Source of the DNA: Medicago truncatula
Taxonomy: Eukaryota; Streptophyta; Magnoliopsida; Fabales; Fabaceae
Length of the DNA: 64,000 nt
Assembly (NCBI RefSeq): GCF_003473485.1
Contig: NC_053046.1
Span: 40,447,832 to 40,511,831 of the forward strand
Direction of reading: 5' to 3'
Part shown: in pieces, positions 23,039 to 34,648 of the stretch
Layout of the letters: every line of letters begins with the position of its first letter
How positions within the stretch are numbered: the stretch's first letter is position 1
Notes under the pieces: model-generated
Told to the model about the DNA's origin: nothing
Seen by the model: the letters and a program-made list of their open reading frames with translations, nothing else
The model's database searches: none
Translations under genes and position numbers: made by a program

Positions 23039-24656
23039 ATAGGCACTTGTCTCCCGTTGCAAAAACATGCTAGCATTTTCAGTTTTCACCAACTTATATA
23101 ATTTGGCATATTTTGCAAACCCTAACCTAATTTTGGAGTATAAATAGAAACGATAAATTATTTTTCCTTCACACATATATCTCCATTAATTAACCCAAAA
23201 AAAAATTCATCAAACAACTCCAAAAATTAGTAGTCAACAATCAAGATACTCTTCTTCAAGTGAAATTCCATCACTATATTCATAACTAGACTCCATTTTC
23301 TCAAATACACCTTCATCTATCAACTTCTGAGGCATAAACCTGAAACATGAGAACTACTTGATCATGATGATGCCTCATTCTTTCCTTTTCTTTGTTTTTA
23401 ACCTCATTATTATATGTTTTCTTTTTAAACTTCTTCAGTTTTGTTAGTTTGGGCCTGCTTCATGTTTGTTCTTTTAATAACTTGGTTTCAATTTAGAGTT
23501 TCTGCCTTGATTATTTTGAATAAATATTGTTCTAATCAATTTAACAAATATTTAATACAGACTAATTAGATATGATAGATATCTCTTTAATCATTGAGAT
23601 TTTGTATGACAGTAGTTATGGCAGTTTGATAGTAATTAAGCCCATCTTTTATATAAATTAATCAACAGATATCATTTTAAAAGGTTTAACTAGATATGAC
23701 ATCTTTTTAAACTAATTTGAGTTGGGAGAGAAACAAGTTGTACAACTTCATCGTTTTTAAATTCACTTTTATGACAAATATTTCAAACGATTCAATCAAC
23801 ATATAAAATTTTCTCAAATCAATAATTTCTTTCATCAAAATCATCGCAACAAAAATATGCTCTTTATTATCCAAAAAAAAAAACTCTTTAAAGTAAACCA
23901 ACTCACAAATATTTTCTACCCAAGATCTACTTAACTTTGAATTCTTCATCGCATCAAATAGATAAGTGTGATCAACATAACATAAGTCCAGTCTTGTCAA
24001 TCACAGTAATAAAACTTTTACATTTTCCTCTCTATTTAAAACCTACATTTTCAAATCAAGTTTTAACTAGGATAATAAGGAGAAAATAATTATCTGCAAG
24101 TTAACAAAGTTTTTGCACAATTAATTAGCGGTAACAATTTTTTAAATGTTGTAACAAAAAAAAAAACATTTTTTAAATGTTCTAGGGTGCTAGTAATTTC
24201 TCTACAGATAATAACTCAAAATAGCTCATTAAATAAATAACTTATTTTTCATATTTAAAATGCATCGTGCTAGAATTTGCAACTGGTAGGTTTTCACCCT
24301 CTTCCTTACAAACTTCTTAGATTTAATCTAATGTATATATCACCACTTTTAATGACTTTCGTTCCTCTACTTAACAGCTAAATTTGCGTTTCTTTTTTAC
24401 ACTCTTTATGCTTTTCTATTTATCTTGAAATGTTTTCTTTCAAGGAAGTTCTATCCATATCCATATTTATGTTTATAATATGTTTATGGTTTTGTGTTCG
24501 CAATGTTGCATCTGTCGTTGTTATAGCAGTTAATACATAACAGTGACAGTTGCTTCTTTTTTTTTTTCTTTTCTTTCAATCAATTGATTTGATCTATTTT
24601 TCTGCTTTTGTATTAGAATCGACATTTTTTATGTTGAGTATATTATATTTTGGGTC

Positions 24657-24691
24657 TTGTTAACTGGTGCCTTCGGAGCACCAGTTAACAA
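24657..24691. repeat. Perfect 14-bp inverted repeat, 7-nt loop
   Basis: Arms ttgttaactggtgc (24657-24670) and gcaccagttaacaa (24678-24691) pair perfectly around cttcgga. No T-run terminator or gene is associated; it may be a transposon end remnant. Confidence 0.8.
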
Positions 24692-24827
24692 AATAAAATA
24701 TTTTTTTTTTATAATTCCTTAACAATTGATCCTTAAGTTTTTTATTTTATTTGTATAGACCGATTTGGTTATCTATTTGACATGTGATCATTTTCCGTCT
24801 CCAATGTGACACAATAATTGTTAAGAG

Positions 24828-26035
24828 TAGGGGTGGACATCGGGCGGGTTCGGGCGGGTTCGGGCCCAAACCCTCCACCCAGCCGAACCCGCGGGTGTAT
24901 AGTACAGACCCAATTTTGCCCAAATATGAGATTCGGTTTGAACGGGTTCGGGTAAAAACGGGTTGCGGGTTACACGGTTCGGGTAAAACGGGTTTGACAT
25001 CTTACTGGGCGTTCGAAAATTTAGCCCAATAAATTTTGATGTGTTTTTTTGTTTTGTTATTTTTTCTATATTAAACTAGTTTTTATGTTTGTTTAACTTT
25101 GTTCTTGTCAAAAAAATTATTTTGATATATTTTCCTTTCAAAATGGGTCTTATTTTGACGTGAATCTCAAAGAACTAATACAAACCATTCCTTAAAAAAT
25201 AAAAACTAATACAATCCATGCTTAATAATTTACAGACTTCTCACTCTCAAAGAAAATAAATACATTGGCCTTTAAAATAATAATAGTAACACTGGATCTG
25301 GACAATTAAATACAAATACAATGTTCTCAAACTCCTTGATCTTCCACCGAATCAAACACATCGGCTCCTTGAGTTCTTGCAAATGTTTGGAATTTGAGGT
25401 AAAGGATCCACTACCACTTTCCATGTGTCTATACAAGCAACATAAATAACACACCATTAGAATAAGAAACCCATACACTGAATAAAGTTCAGATCTTGAA
25501 AAGTCTAACAAACAAATTCAATTGCTACTACTACAAAACCAAATAAACTATATATAGTAAGATAAATTAGTACCTTTCAGATCTAGACATGCAATATTTC
25601 ATAATTTGAAGGAGTGAAAGTGAGGAGGAAGGATGAAGATCGATTGAAGTGGATTTCTTCCTCTTTGTTTGTGTTAGGGTTTTATGCGTTAGGTAAGAGA
25701 GTGAGTTGAGAAAGAAAAAAAGATGAAGGTGGTCATTAGTGTTGGTGGTGGTAGGAGGTAAGGAGGAGAGCGCCGCTAGGAGTGAATGTGAGGCGTGAGT
25801 GAATGAGAAGAAAATTAGGGTTTCATGTTTTCTACGGTATATATATGAACGCAATAACGGGCGGGTTCGGGTACCCGCGGGTGAAGTTCCTCTCCCCGCC
25901 TTTGCCCGTTGATACCCTTGTGTACCCGTATTTGTGACCCGTTTGACCCGCGGACCCGAATTAACCCACTCAGATCAGTTTTTTTTTTCGGTTTTTTCCG
26001 GGTTGGGCCGGGCCACGGGTCCTTGTCCAGCCCTA
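24828..26035. mobile_element. hAT-type non-autonomous element, 1208 bp
   Basis: It starts taggggtggacat, ends tgtccagcccta, and is flanked by an identical 8-bp duplication gttaagag (24820-24827 and 26036-26043). The ends belong to the same class as the element at 13932. The GC-rich ends repeat gggcgggttcggg and its complement. No transposase domain is seen. On the minus strand the interior has a gene-like stretch: a TATA-like tatatatga near 25850, a frame from 25854, a candidate GT donor at 25572 and an acceptor near 25432. Its short products match nothing I know. Confidence 0.9.
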
Positions 26036-26603
26036 GTTAAGAGTATGGCATGTGTGTTGTCTATGATTTTCTCCTGTCATCAATTGCTTTTTCGTGACAA
26101 TTGTTTTATAACAAATGCATTTACTTATTAAATACACCGGAGTATATCATACACCGGAGTGGAGGAACGCTGCATGGTGATAAATGTCTCTCATGCATCT
26201 CAAATAGCAACTCTCACTCTAATCATTCTACCTAACAATATGACAACAAAACAACATATCAATGATCATGATTGCTCCGAATATAAATAAAAAACAATCG
26301 AATAATAATAAAATACATGTGTAGAAACTTTGTTATGATTAACAAGTATAATTCTCAAGTTGCAAGTTTAGCCACTTCAAGGCAAATAGACATTATTTTG
26401 TGCAGTTGTGCGTTAATTAATGCGCAAAATGATGTTTGCGATAACTATTTCATTTTAGACGACCATAATTCTTGCTTCTTGGAAAATTACGCGGTTACTT
26501 GTATTAAATGGTCCGCACATTATTGATTTGTTTCCTTGGTGTTTGTTTGTATTTTAGCATCGTTTCGGTTGGTAGTTTTTTTTTTCTTTTTTTCTTCATG
26601 TTA

Positions 26604-26730
26604 CTCCCTCCGGTCCTATTATAAGAGAATATCAGGTCAACAAAAATTGATGTATTTGGATTAAATTTTTAATTAGATACATTAACTTTTGTTGATTCGA
26701 CTTTCTCTTATAAATAGGCACCGGATAGAG
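26604..26730. mobile_element. Stowaway-type MITE, 127 bp
   Basis: The ends ctccctccggtcctattata and tataaataggcaccggatag form imperfect terminal inverted repeats with flanking TA on each side (26602-26603, 26731-26732). The CTCCCTCCG start and TA target are typical of Stowaway (Tc1/mariner-derived) elements. Confidence 0.85.
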
Positions 26731-26732
26731 TA

Positions 26733-27665
26733 TATTGCTAGGTAAAATTATGTTGCGGGTAAGAGTTGCAATTTGAGAAGCACTTACGATACTTTACTAT
26801 TTCGTTTACACTTATGAGACTTTCATGTATTTTGTTGTTTTTGAAAGAAGACTTTGATGTATTTTACTAACCAAATGAATTTGGTCAAATCACAATGATC
26901 AAAGAATGATTGATAATGTTGAATTCTTCATCAGAACATGTTTGAACTTCAGACACCACAAAAAAAAAAAGCATGTTTGAATCAAGTTACCAAAATGATC
27001 AATATTATTGACCATTTTTCAAGAATTCAAATACTGCTCATGATGTCCTTGTTTTTATCACACTCTTGCAAATACGAACCTTGATTTTTGACATCCTTCT
27101 TTAGATATGATGTTTTATCTTTCTAAAAATGATTTTTTTTTTTTTGAACAAGTACTAAAAATGATTTGTTATATTAACAATTACTTTATTTTCACATTTT
27201 GATAATTTATTTATTTTTAGGTAAGTATTATTTGGTGGATTCTGGTTATCCAACAACAATATAAAACACCAGTCTCTACATATGTGAACATCATCACCTT
27301 TCTGATTTTAAAATGAAGTATTAAAATGAATATTAAAATGAAGTATTTAATTATTATTAAGCTTAATTGAACTCCCGGTCCCTTAACTTAATTCTTTTCT
27401 TCAAATTGGTTCCATAGTTGTTAAATAAATTGGTTCCATAGTTGTCTTATTAAATATTTCAAAAGTTTTTCTTATTACTAGAAAACAATTTAAATTAGAA
27501 TTATTATATTATTTCTATTTGTTGATTAGTTCCAATATCCCCTTAAATATCTCCATGACTCATCATTATTAAGAGATCCTTATTCTATTTCTTTTGACCA
27601 CATGTTCCTATTATTATGGTTAGTCAAAGGTTAGTGCCTACTTCACCAACTTGTTTTGTTAGTTC

Positions 27666-27726
<61 letters not shown>

Positions 27727-27803
27727 TCACATTCGTACACAACAAAGAATAAGGCATGACACAAAAATATCAATCCTATATATATATATATATACCCACA
27801 TAC

Positions 27804-27844
<41 letters not shown>

Positions 27845-29111
27845 ATGTGTTTCTCTAAACACAATTATTTTCTCTCATCTAAAGTATTGAGCTTCTGGGT
27901 TACATCTCCGGTTATCTTTGAGATTATTTTGAGTTGTTATGTCACCATGATTCATAACGGAGAAGAACTGTTGTATTCTGGAAGGATATGCGCTTATGAG
28001 GCGGATAAAATCCTTAAGGACAGTGACTATATCACACCTCAGGTTAGATAATGGTTTATTGTTTTGCAGGTTACATAAGTCGTTGATAGAAGATATTGAT
28101 AGGGTTGTATCGGTGTCTAGTTATACAAAATCTAGTTATACAAAATTTCAATGATAGCTAAGTTTATTTATCTCATTTTTCTTTATCTTTGATTTATGCG
28201 TAAATATTTACTTTGATTATTATTTAGAGATAATTATTATGACTAAATTTTACAAATTCAGAAATACCACCGCTAGGATGTGTGTTACCATGGCCAACTC
28301 CAAATCAATTTCACCATTGTCTTTTTTGATGAGTCGAATCACTGTAAATTGGAATATATGACGGAGAGTAGTAGTAGTAATAGTGTAATACTGATGTAGT
28401 TAATGATGCTAATGAATGGAGTAATTTTGTTGATTCAATTGAACTTCAAGTTGAAAATGAAGAGAAATTAGGTTAAGTGGTGAAAAATTTATGAGTTTCA
28501 TTGGAGAGGATTTGGAGTAATGATGTATATCAATTTCCAGCGCGCACACAAAAGAAAAACATTTTCCATTATAGTTCTTTTATTTTGTTTGTTTTTATGT
28601 AATTTATCTCTCTGTTTGTAATCATCAATATTGTATTGAATCATACATTTCATTCGCTAGTTTGTTTTTACTATTTATGTAGCCTGATGAATATGAGGAT
28701 TTAGTTTGTCGTGTACGTAGATGTGTCAATTTCTAGTTCAAGGAGTTGTCCTGTGTGTGATAGACAAACAACCTTTCACTGCATCAAATAAGTTAACAGA
28801 CTATTAACAGAGTTAACATACAAGGGAGGTATATGTTAATTAATGAAACAAATAAGGGATGTAAGTGTTCATTTTTAAACTAGAAGGTGTATACACGCTG
28901 TTTAAAGAAACTTTCGGGGAGGTGACTGTAATTTTCCGAAAAATATAACAAATTTTTATTTTAATTTAATCGATAGAAAATAAAACGAAATGTTTTTAGA
29001 AAATTTACATTGAATTTATTTGCGTAGACTGAACTAAACTAAACACCGAATAGAAAGATATCATCAATCAACTGAACTGAAAAAGACGGCGGTTTGCGAA
29101 TCTCGTCGGAC
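26733..29111. other. Intergenic upstream of MEE22-like gene
   Basis: This stretch includes microsatellites (separate entry) and AT-rich sequence. An exon-like stretch at 27947-28049 (ATG, open frame, then GT) has no known homolog. The promoter and 5' leader of the MEE22-like gene must lie near 28900-29111. Confidence 0.45.
27669..27838. repeat. Compound microsatellite (TA)n ... (TA)n ... (CT)n
   Basis: Pure TA runs from about 27669 to 27722 (about 27 units) and again at about 27777-27794; a pure CT run follows at about 27807-27838 (about 16 units). Confidence 0.97.
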
Positions 29112-32100
29112 ATGGCAGTGCCAGCGGCGGAGACACTGAGATCTGACTCAATTATTAACACTTGCTGCGAACAGGTAATTGTTTAGTTACCCATCCCCTT
29201 TTCTCACCCATTCATTCATTCATTCACTTCTTCTCTTTTTTCTTAAAACCATTTGATTTGATTCGCAGTGGAAAAACAAATACTTGAAAGCTCAAGAATC
29301 GCGTAATGCTCTTCGTCAAGCTGTTAAATTTCTCGAACTCAAAATCAATGAAATTCAATCCCTCAACAACCACAATAACAATAACAAAGGTAGGTTAATT
29401 ATAATCAATTGCATGCATTTTAAGTGTTTGATCAAATTACTGCTTAAATTAACTTATAATAAATGTAATTGACGTACATATATTTTTAATTAATATTTAA
29501 CCGTGTCATGTCAGATGTCTTTGTTGGGTTATGTGCTTCATAGAGTGGTACATATATGGACACATAGACACTGATAATAATAATTTGATAAAATGGAAGT
29601 GATTTTATGCAACCACATGTGTCCGTGTATGTCAAACACCTACATGCCTCGAACACTTAGACAGTCTTTCAATCTAAAGTGTCGGTTCTACATAGTTGAA
29701 CACCGAGTTATAGTTATATACTCACTGTAATGAAATGCATTGTAATGTGGTGTAGTCTTATGTCTTGTCTGCAGTATGTGATGTGAAAATCGAAACTGGG
29801 GAGCGATTGGAAGAATTTAATGCTGGGGCGCCGGCGGTGAATAATGGACTCAGTAGCTTCAAGTCTCAGACTGTTACTTCTGCTCATCGGGGATGTAACG
29901 GGGATGGGGACGAGAATGAGAAGGCATTAGATTTACAAGCTTGTATAGCTGAGAGGGACAGGGAAATATGTAGATTGAAGGAGCTTTTGGAGAGTGAAAA
30001 AAGAAGGGCTGATTCTAAGAGGAAGAGAGTTGCCGAAACTTGGAAGTTACTGGAACAAGAAAAGAATAAGGGAGCGCAAATTGCAAAACTTAAAGTGGAG
30101 AAGGCTGAGGGGTATAGGGTTCAGATTGGTCAATTGGAGAAACAAGTCAGTGAAGCAAAACAGAAATTGAAATCTGAGACATCTGTGTTTAAAGCGGCGG
30201 CCAGAAGGCAGGATTTTAAAAAGCGCAGGTTATTTGCAGAGAAAAGAAAAGCCGAGTTAGAAATGGCAAAAGCTAACGAAAAGTTGAAGGAGATTGAAAA
30301 GCACAAAGCCATTGAGATGGTTAAATTAGAGGAGCAGAAGGCACTTGCACAAGATAACTGGAACAAGTTTGTGGAAGAGAAATGTCGTGCAGATCAGATG
30401 TCTCAGCAGCTAGCAGAAGATAAGAGGACAATTGAGGATTTGAAGCGGAAGATGCTTGAGCTCTCATCCCTGAGAAATCAAACTGAAATAGCCGTTGACA
30501 TCAGTGCGAAAACTCAAAGTAGTCAATGTTCTAAAGTGAAACATTTGAAAAACAATCTGAACGTTGAAAAGTTACAAACAAAGCATACCAAGCTAAAATA
30601 CAAGTTAGAAGCAAGTCGTTACAGTATTTTACATCACAAATTAGGTTGTCTAAAGATTGGTTTTGTTCAGCTTCTACGTCACTTTGATGTACTGGATGCA
30701 TCTTTTTTGTCTGTTTCAGGAAGTACACAAGACCACACAAAGGTTGGTTTCACTGATGAATTGTTTTCACCTGTATATAATGTTTTAGTTGTTTTTGCTA
30801 CTTTCTATCCACTCCCGTCAAAAGCATGCACATACACAAACACACATGAGCTAGGTTGTGAATTCTATTTTTGAAATAAGCATCATGATCTTATCTTTAG
30901 AAGCCGATGGCTCACTCTGGCATACTTACATGATTAAGGTATAGGACTAGCTATCTATGTCAGGCATTAGTGATTGTGAAGTTGGTTGTGTTGTAAATTA
31001 CTGGAACTTTTGGGTTTATAAACATATTAGCAGTAACACTAAAAGGTTATCTTGCCTTTGGAAAATGGTAATCTTAAGGATCTTCTGAAAGCAATGAACA
31101 ATTACTCCCTCCGGTTTTGAATATAAGCCACAATAAATCATGTTTTGCAGTCTCAGTTATAAGCAAAATTTAACTTACTCTATCATATTCAATGCTGTAA
31201 ATCCTAAAATACCCTTTAATTAAGTAAAGTTTTATTTTTCAATAATAGAACAATTTCCCATGAGGGGTATTTTAAATAATACAATTAAATCTTTTGTTAC
31301 CTTTAAAAAATTAACGAAGTTAACTACTTCTCTTAAAGGGTGTAAGGTAGTTTTTTTTTGCTTATATATTAAACCAGGCTCTTATATATCAGCACTATAT
31401 CGTTCAGATGTTAACTTGTTATAGGATATGTGGCTTTAGTTTTTTCTTTTTTCGGGAAAAATAATTCTTGTATGTGCGTGATTTTGTGGATTGTGCTAAA
31501 AAAGTATAGTCTCTTAGATTTTGCAAATGGGATTCTCTAATGGTGCTCACTATGCTTCATAATTTTGCCTATCTGGGTGGACAGAAGTTTTTCGACATGG
31601 ATAATTTTGGTTTGGTGGCGACTGTTTTGAAGTCTCTAGTTATGTTGCTTGAGGGTGAAAGCCTATCCGATGTTACTGCTCCTTGTCTTCCTGCAATAAA
31701 TCAGCTGCATACTGAATTTTGCACAAATGATAGTTGCCAATTATTAGAAGGCGCTGAATCCATTGATGCAATTGCATGCTTGCTCTTGGAAGAGATAAAG
31801 AACTGTTGGCTCCAAGGGATAAACCAAATTGATTTGTCAGATTCTGGATTAATGCCAGGCAATGATAATGTTCGACAACGGTCTAATGAAGAAGTGGGTC
31901 AACATACCACTGACAAGAATAATGATGTGTCCGGTTGTTTGAAAAGATGCCTGGTTTCTGATACTCGACCACATGCTCTTAAGAATGTCATCCTCTGTCA
32001 CCTTATTGATATCGTGTCATTGGTGGAACTGGTAGCAAACGAAATGGTATTACTCTCATCATTTCATGTTGATTTTGTCCCTGTTTTTTAAATTATGCAT

Positions 32101-33448
32101 ATCGAGCTCAAATTTGAAAGGTATAACTGACCCTTTAATGACAAGTGACATTATCATTTTTAAGAATCAATGTTATACTGAAATTAATAAAATTCAACAA
32201 TATGAAATTGGCCATAAATCTAGTTCACAGTTGTAATCTCACTCATAGTAATAAATATATCGTTTGATTGAATAAGTGAATTGTTACCAAGGGATAAGAT
32301 TAAGTTTTTATATGGTTGAAAATTGTGTTCTTCTCGTTCTTATGGAATGAATACATTATGACATCGTGTAGTTGATGTGATCATACTAGAACCTAATTCC
32401 TTGGGTGCCTTTCCCAATACAGAGCTGGCACTGGGCTGATATCAAACTTGTTCCTCAGCTGCTCGACATGCTTGACACATGTGTAGAGGAGAAAATTGCT
32501 GTTGCTATCATTGTACTTCTTGGTAAACTTGGGAGGTAAATTGATCATTGTATGCTTTCATATTGTTAGTTTTTTGAGTAATCATTCATGTGTATACAAA
32601 TTTATGAATAGAGGATGTATGGCGTAGATTGATGCTTATCACGAAAGTGAGGGGCAATATGTGATCATTGGAACATCTTTACTGAAGATTGATAGTCATT
32701 TACAGCTGTGATGACTATTTTGTCAAGAGACATAACTTGGTGTCTGATTGACCAGTTATACAAAAAATCAATAATGTAAAAACTATATTTCTATCATATG
32801 ATATATTTCCTTAACAACGAGGGTTGAGTTAAAATTACGCATGTTGTTGTGATTCTTTGCTCGTTCTATGGAATTCTGTGTCGTTTCTATTAGAAACATG
32901 ATCAGCCTTTTTTTGTGAGGCATATGTAGTCCAGTATTACTAATTGAGCTTCAGTCAGATTTACATTTTATATATACATTTGAACTAGGCAACAAGCTAT
33001 AGATACATGTGCACAATAAAATATCATCTGATTTAATACACAATGATACTTTCACATGCTTTTTTGTTTACGTTATAACAATGTGGCGAATTTTATAAAT
33101 TTCAGGATTGGAGTTGATAACGGTGGATACGGAGTTCAAGGAGTTGAGAAACTGAGATGTAATCTGTTTGCTTATTTATGCCGCATCTCTTCCAAGAAAG
33201 CATGCTTTTCTATTCAAATTGCCACCGCCAATACGCTCTTTGTCCTCCTTCCTCTTGGTCTTGAAGCCCTTTTTCATACTAACATCTATCTTTCAGCATA
33301 TTCTAAGTCTGTTTTAGACAATGTTGAAACTTTGAGGAAGTGGTTCTTTGGGCTGAGTAAAGATCAACAAATATTGCTATCTGGTATTTTAAAACACACT
33401 GATGTATATAACAAGTCAAATTCATCTGTACTTTCACATTTAAAATAG
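29112..33448 (+). CDS. MEE22: MEE22/EMB1611-like coiled-coil protein
   Basis: Six exons join in phase: 29112-29174, 29269-29389, 29775-30742, 31585-32046, 32423-32535 and 33106-33448, giving 689 aa. The N-terminus (MAVPAAETLRSDSIINTCCE, then WKNKYLKAQESRNALRQAVK) starts a helical segment. Exon 3 is one long Lys/Glu/Gln-rich coiled coil (about residues 95-330). The later exons are Leu-rich helical sequence with no catalytic motif. This looks like Arabidopsis MEE22/EMB1611 (At2g34780), a coiled-coil protein needed for embryo and meristem development; the assignment is from memory. The Arabidopsis protein is, as I recall, much longer, so this copy may lack middle exons. The 5' part of exon 3 and the start choice are supported by a second copy at 37301. 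A Stowaway-like start (ctccctccgg, 31105) sits in intron 3 of both copies. Confidence 0.65.
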
Positions 33449-34469
33449 GGTTCCTCATTGACATAGCTCTTAGGAAAGTTTTTCTAGGTCAGCCGATTTC
33501 TTGGAAACTAGTTGGAGTTGATTCAATTGGCTCGTGAGCCTTCGATTGGTTTACATGCTGCTTTTGTGCTTCTTAAACTTGCAAATAGCTCTTTTTTATT
33601 TGTATTTTTATTTTTTAATTGTAAACTTGTAACAACAATTTTATTGTATTTATTGTTCAAACTGTTTGATTTATGAATATTTATACTCTCAAGTTAAATG
33701 GGATAGCCCAAAACCTATTTAGCTACTTATATATTCGAGTTTAGGTTCCATCAAGCAAGCAATTTTTGGATGGCTACTTATACTTTTTTTTTAGTTGCTT
33801 ACACTATTTTGATAGACTTGAGCAAACTTTGTACCTAACTGTCTTCAAGTTGATTTTTATGCACTATTTTCTCTTGTGCTTGCCTTGGGGTAAATGGGAC
33901 TGAAGTTGGTCATGAACAAAATGAATTTAAACAAGAAATAAATAAAAAAACGTATATTTTAAATCTCCTAATTTATTATTTACAGTAGTAATATTTTCAA
34001 AATCTATAGGGTAAGGGTACAAGTTAGAGGCACTTGTTTACCCCAAAAACACACCCATATTGACCAAAATGAATATTTGACCCAACTAAACGTCTTATTC
34101 ACAACTAAAATACAAAAAAAGAAGGTCAGTGTACTTGTCTTTTTCAACAAGATTCTGAGAGACCAAAAGGGTTTGTGTGAGATGATGAAGGGAAGCTATT
34201 CTCCCAACTTTTGAATTGAAATGAGTCTCGATGTTACATAACACAAGGAAAATTGCTCTTCTTCCATAAAAAATTGCTCACTCCCAACTAAATTTCCTAA
34301 AATACGCATCAGTGTGACTTATGTCAGGAGACATACGTGATCACGTTTCCAACATCCGCGTGAGTTAACTTAACTACTCTAACTCACGCAGGTGTTAACA
34401 TTCTTTTAGCAATCTCTCCTTTTCACCGCATGCTACCAGCCCAGAGAAGGACGAGTTCAGGAGACAATT
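33449..34469. other. MEE22 3' flank, duplicated at 49.6-50.8 kb
   Basis: No gene. The DNA after the MEE22 stop codon is shared in patches with 49618-50830: aaatgggatagc near 33700 and 49870, and accccaaaaacac near 34045 and 50738, followed in each by gtcttattcacaactaaaa. The rest (34150-34469) is unassigned; part of it (aaaattgctcttctt) recurs near 43635. Confidence 0.6.
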
Positions 34470-34648
34470 ACTTTTCTCTCACTCATTCATTCATTCATTT
34501 TTTCTCTTTTTTCTTCAAACCATTTGATTTGATTCGCAGTGGAAAAACAAATACTTGAAAGCTCAAGAATCGCGTAATGCTCTTCGTCAAGCTGTTAAAT
34601 TTCTCGAACTCAAAATCAATGAAATTCAATCCCTTAACAACAACAATT
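34470..34648 (+). pseudogene. Displaced MEE22 exon 2 with intron 1 tail
   Basis: The sequence is nearly identical to 29200-29370: the cattcatt run, the polypyrimidine tract and gattcgcag acceptor, and all of exon 2 from W-K-N-K-Y-L-K (34540 onward) to the Q-S-L-N-N repeat, with only a few substitutions. Similarity stops near 34648, before the splice donor. The MEE22 frame stays open to 34743, while the PPR start codon at 34577 opens the +1 frame over the same bases. No MEE22 exon 1 or exon 3 flanks it; the broken MEE22 copy at 37.2-40.5 kb lacks exactly this exon. Confidence 0.9.

Larger units (their letters stand above)
21980..24819. other. Intergenic, no gene recognised
   Basis: AT-rich sequence with short frames only. 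The frame at 22202-22384 could be a decayed later exon of an MEE22-like gene, because it ends in K-L-F-A-D-A and sits just after the exon 3 fragment, but I cannot confirm that. Confidence 0.4.

Noticed and set aside
27656..28051. 131-codon frame starting in the TA microsatellite
   Set aside because: Its first half is translated (TA)n and (CT)n, so it is not a real protein start.
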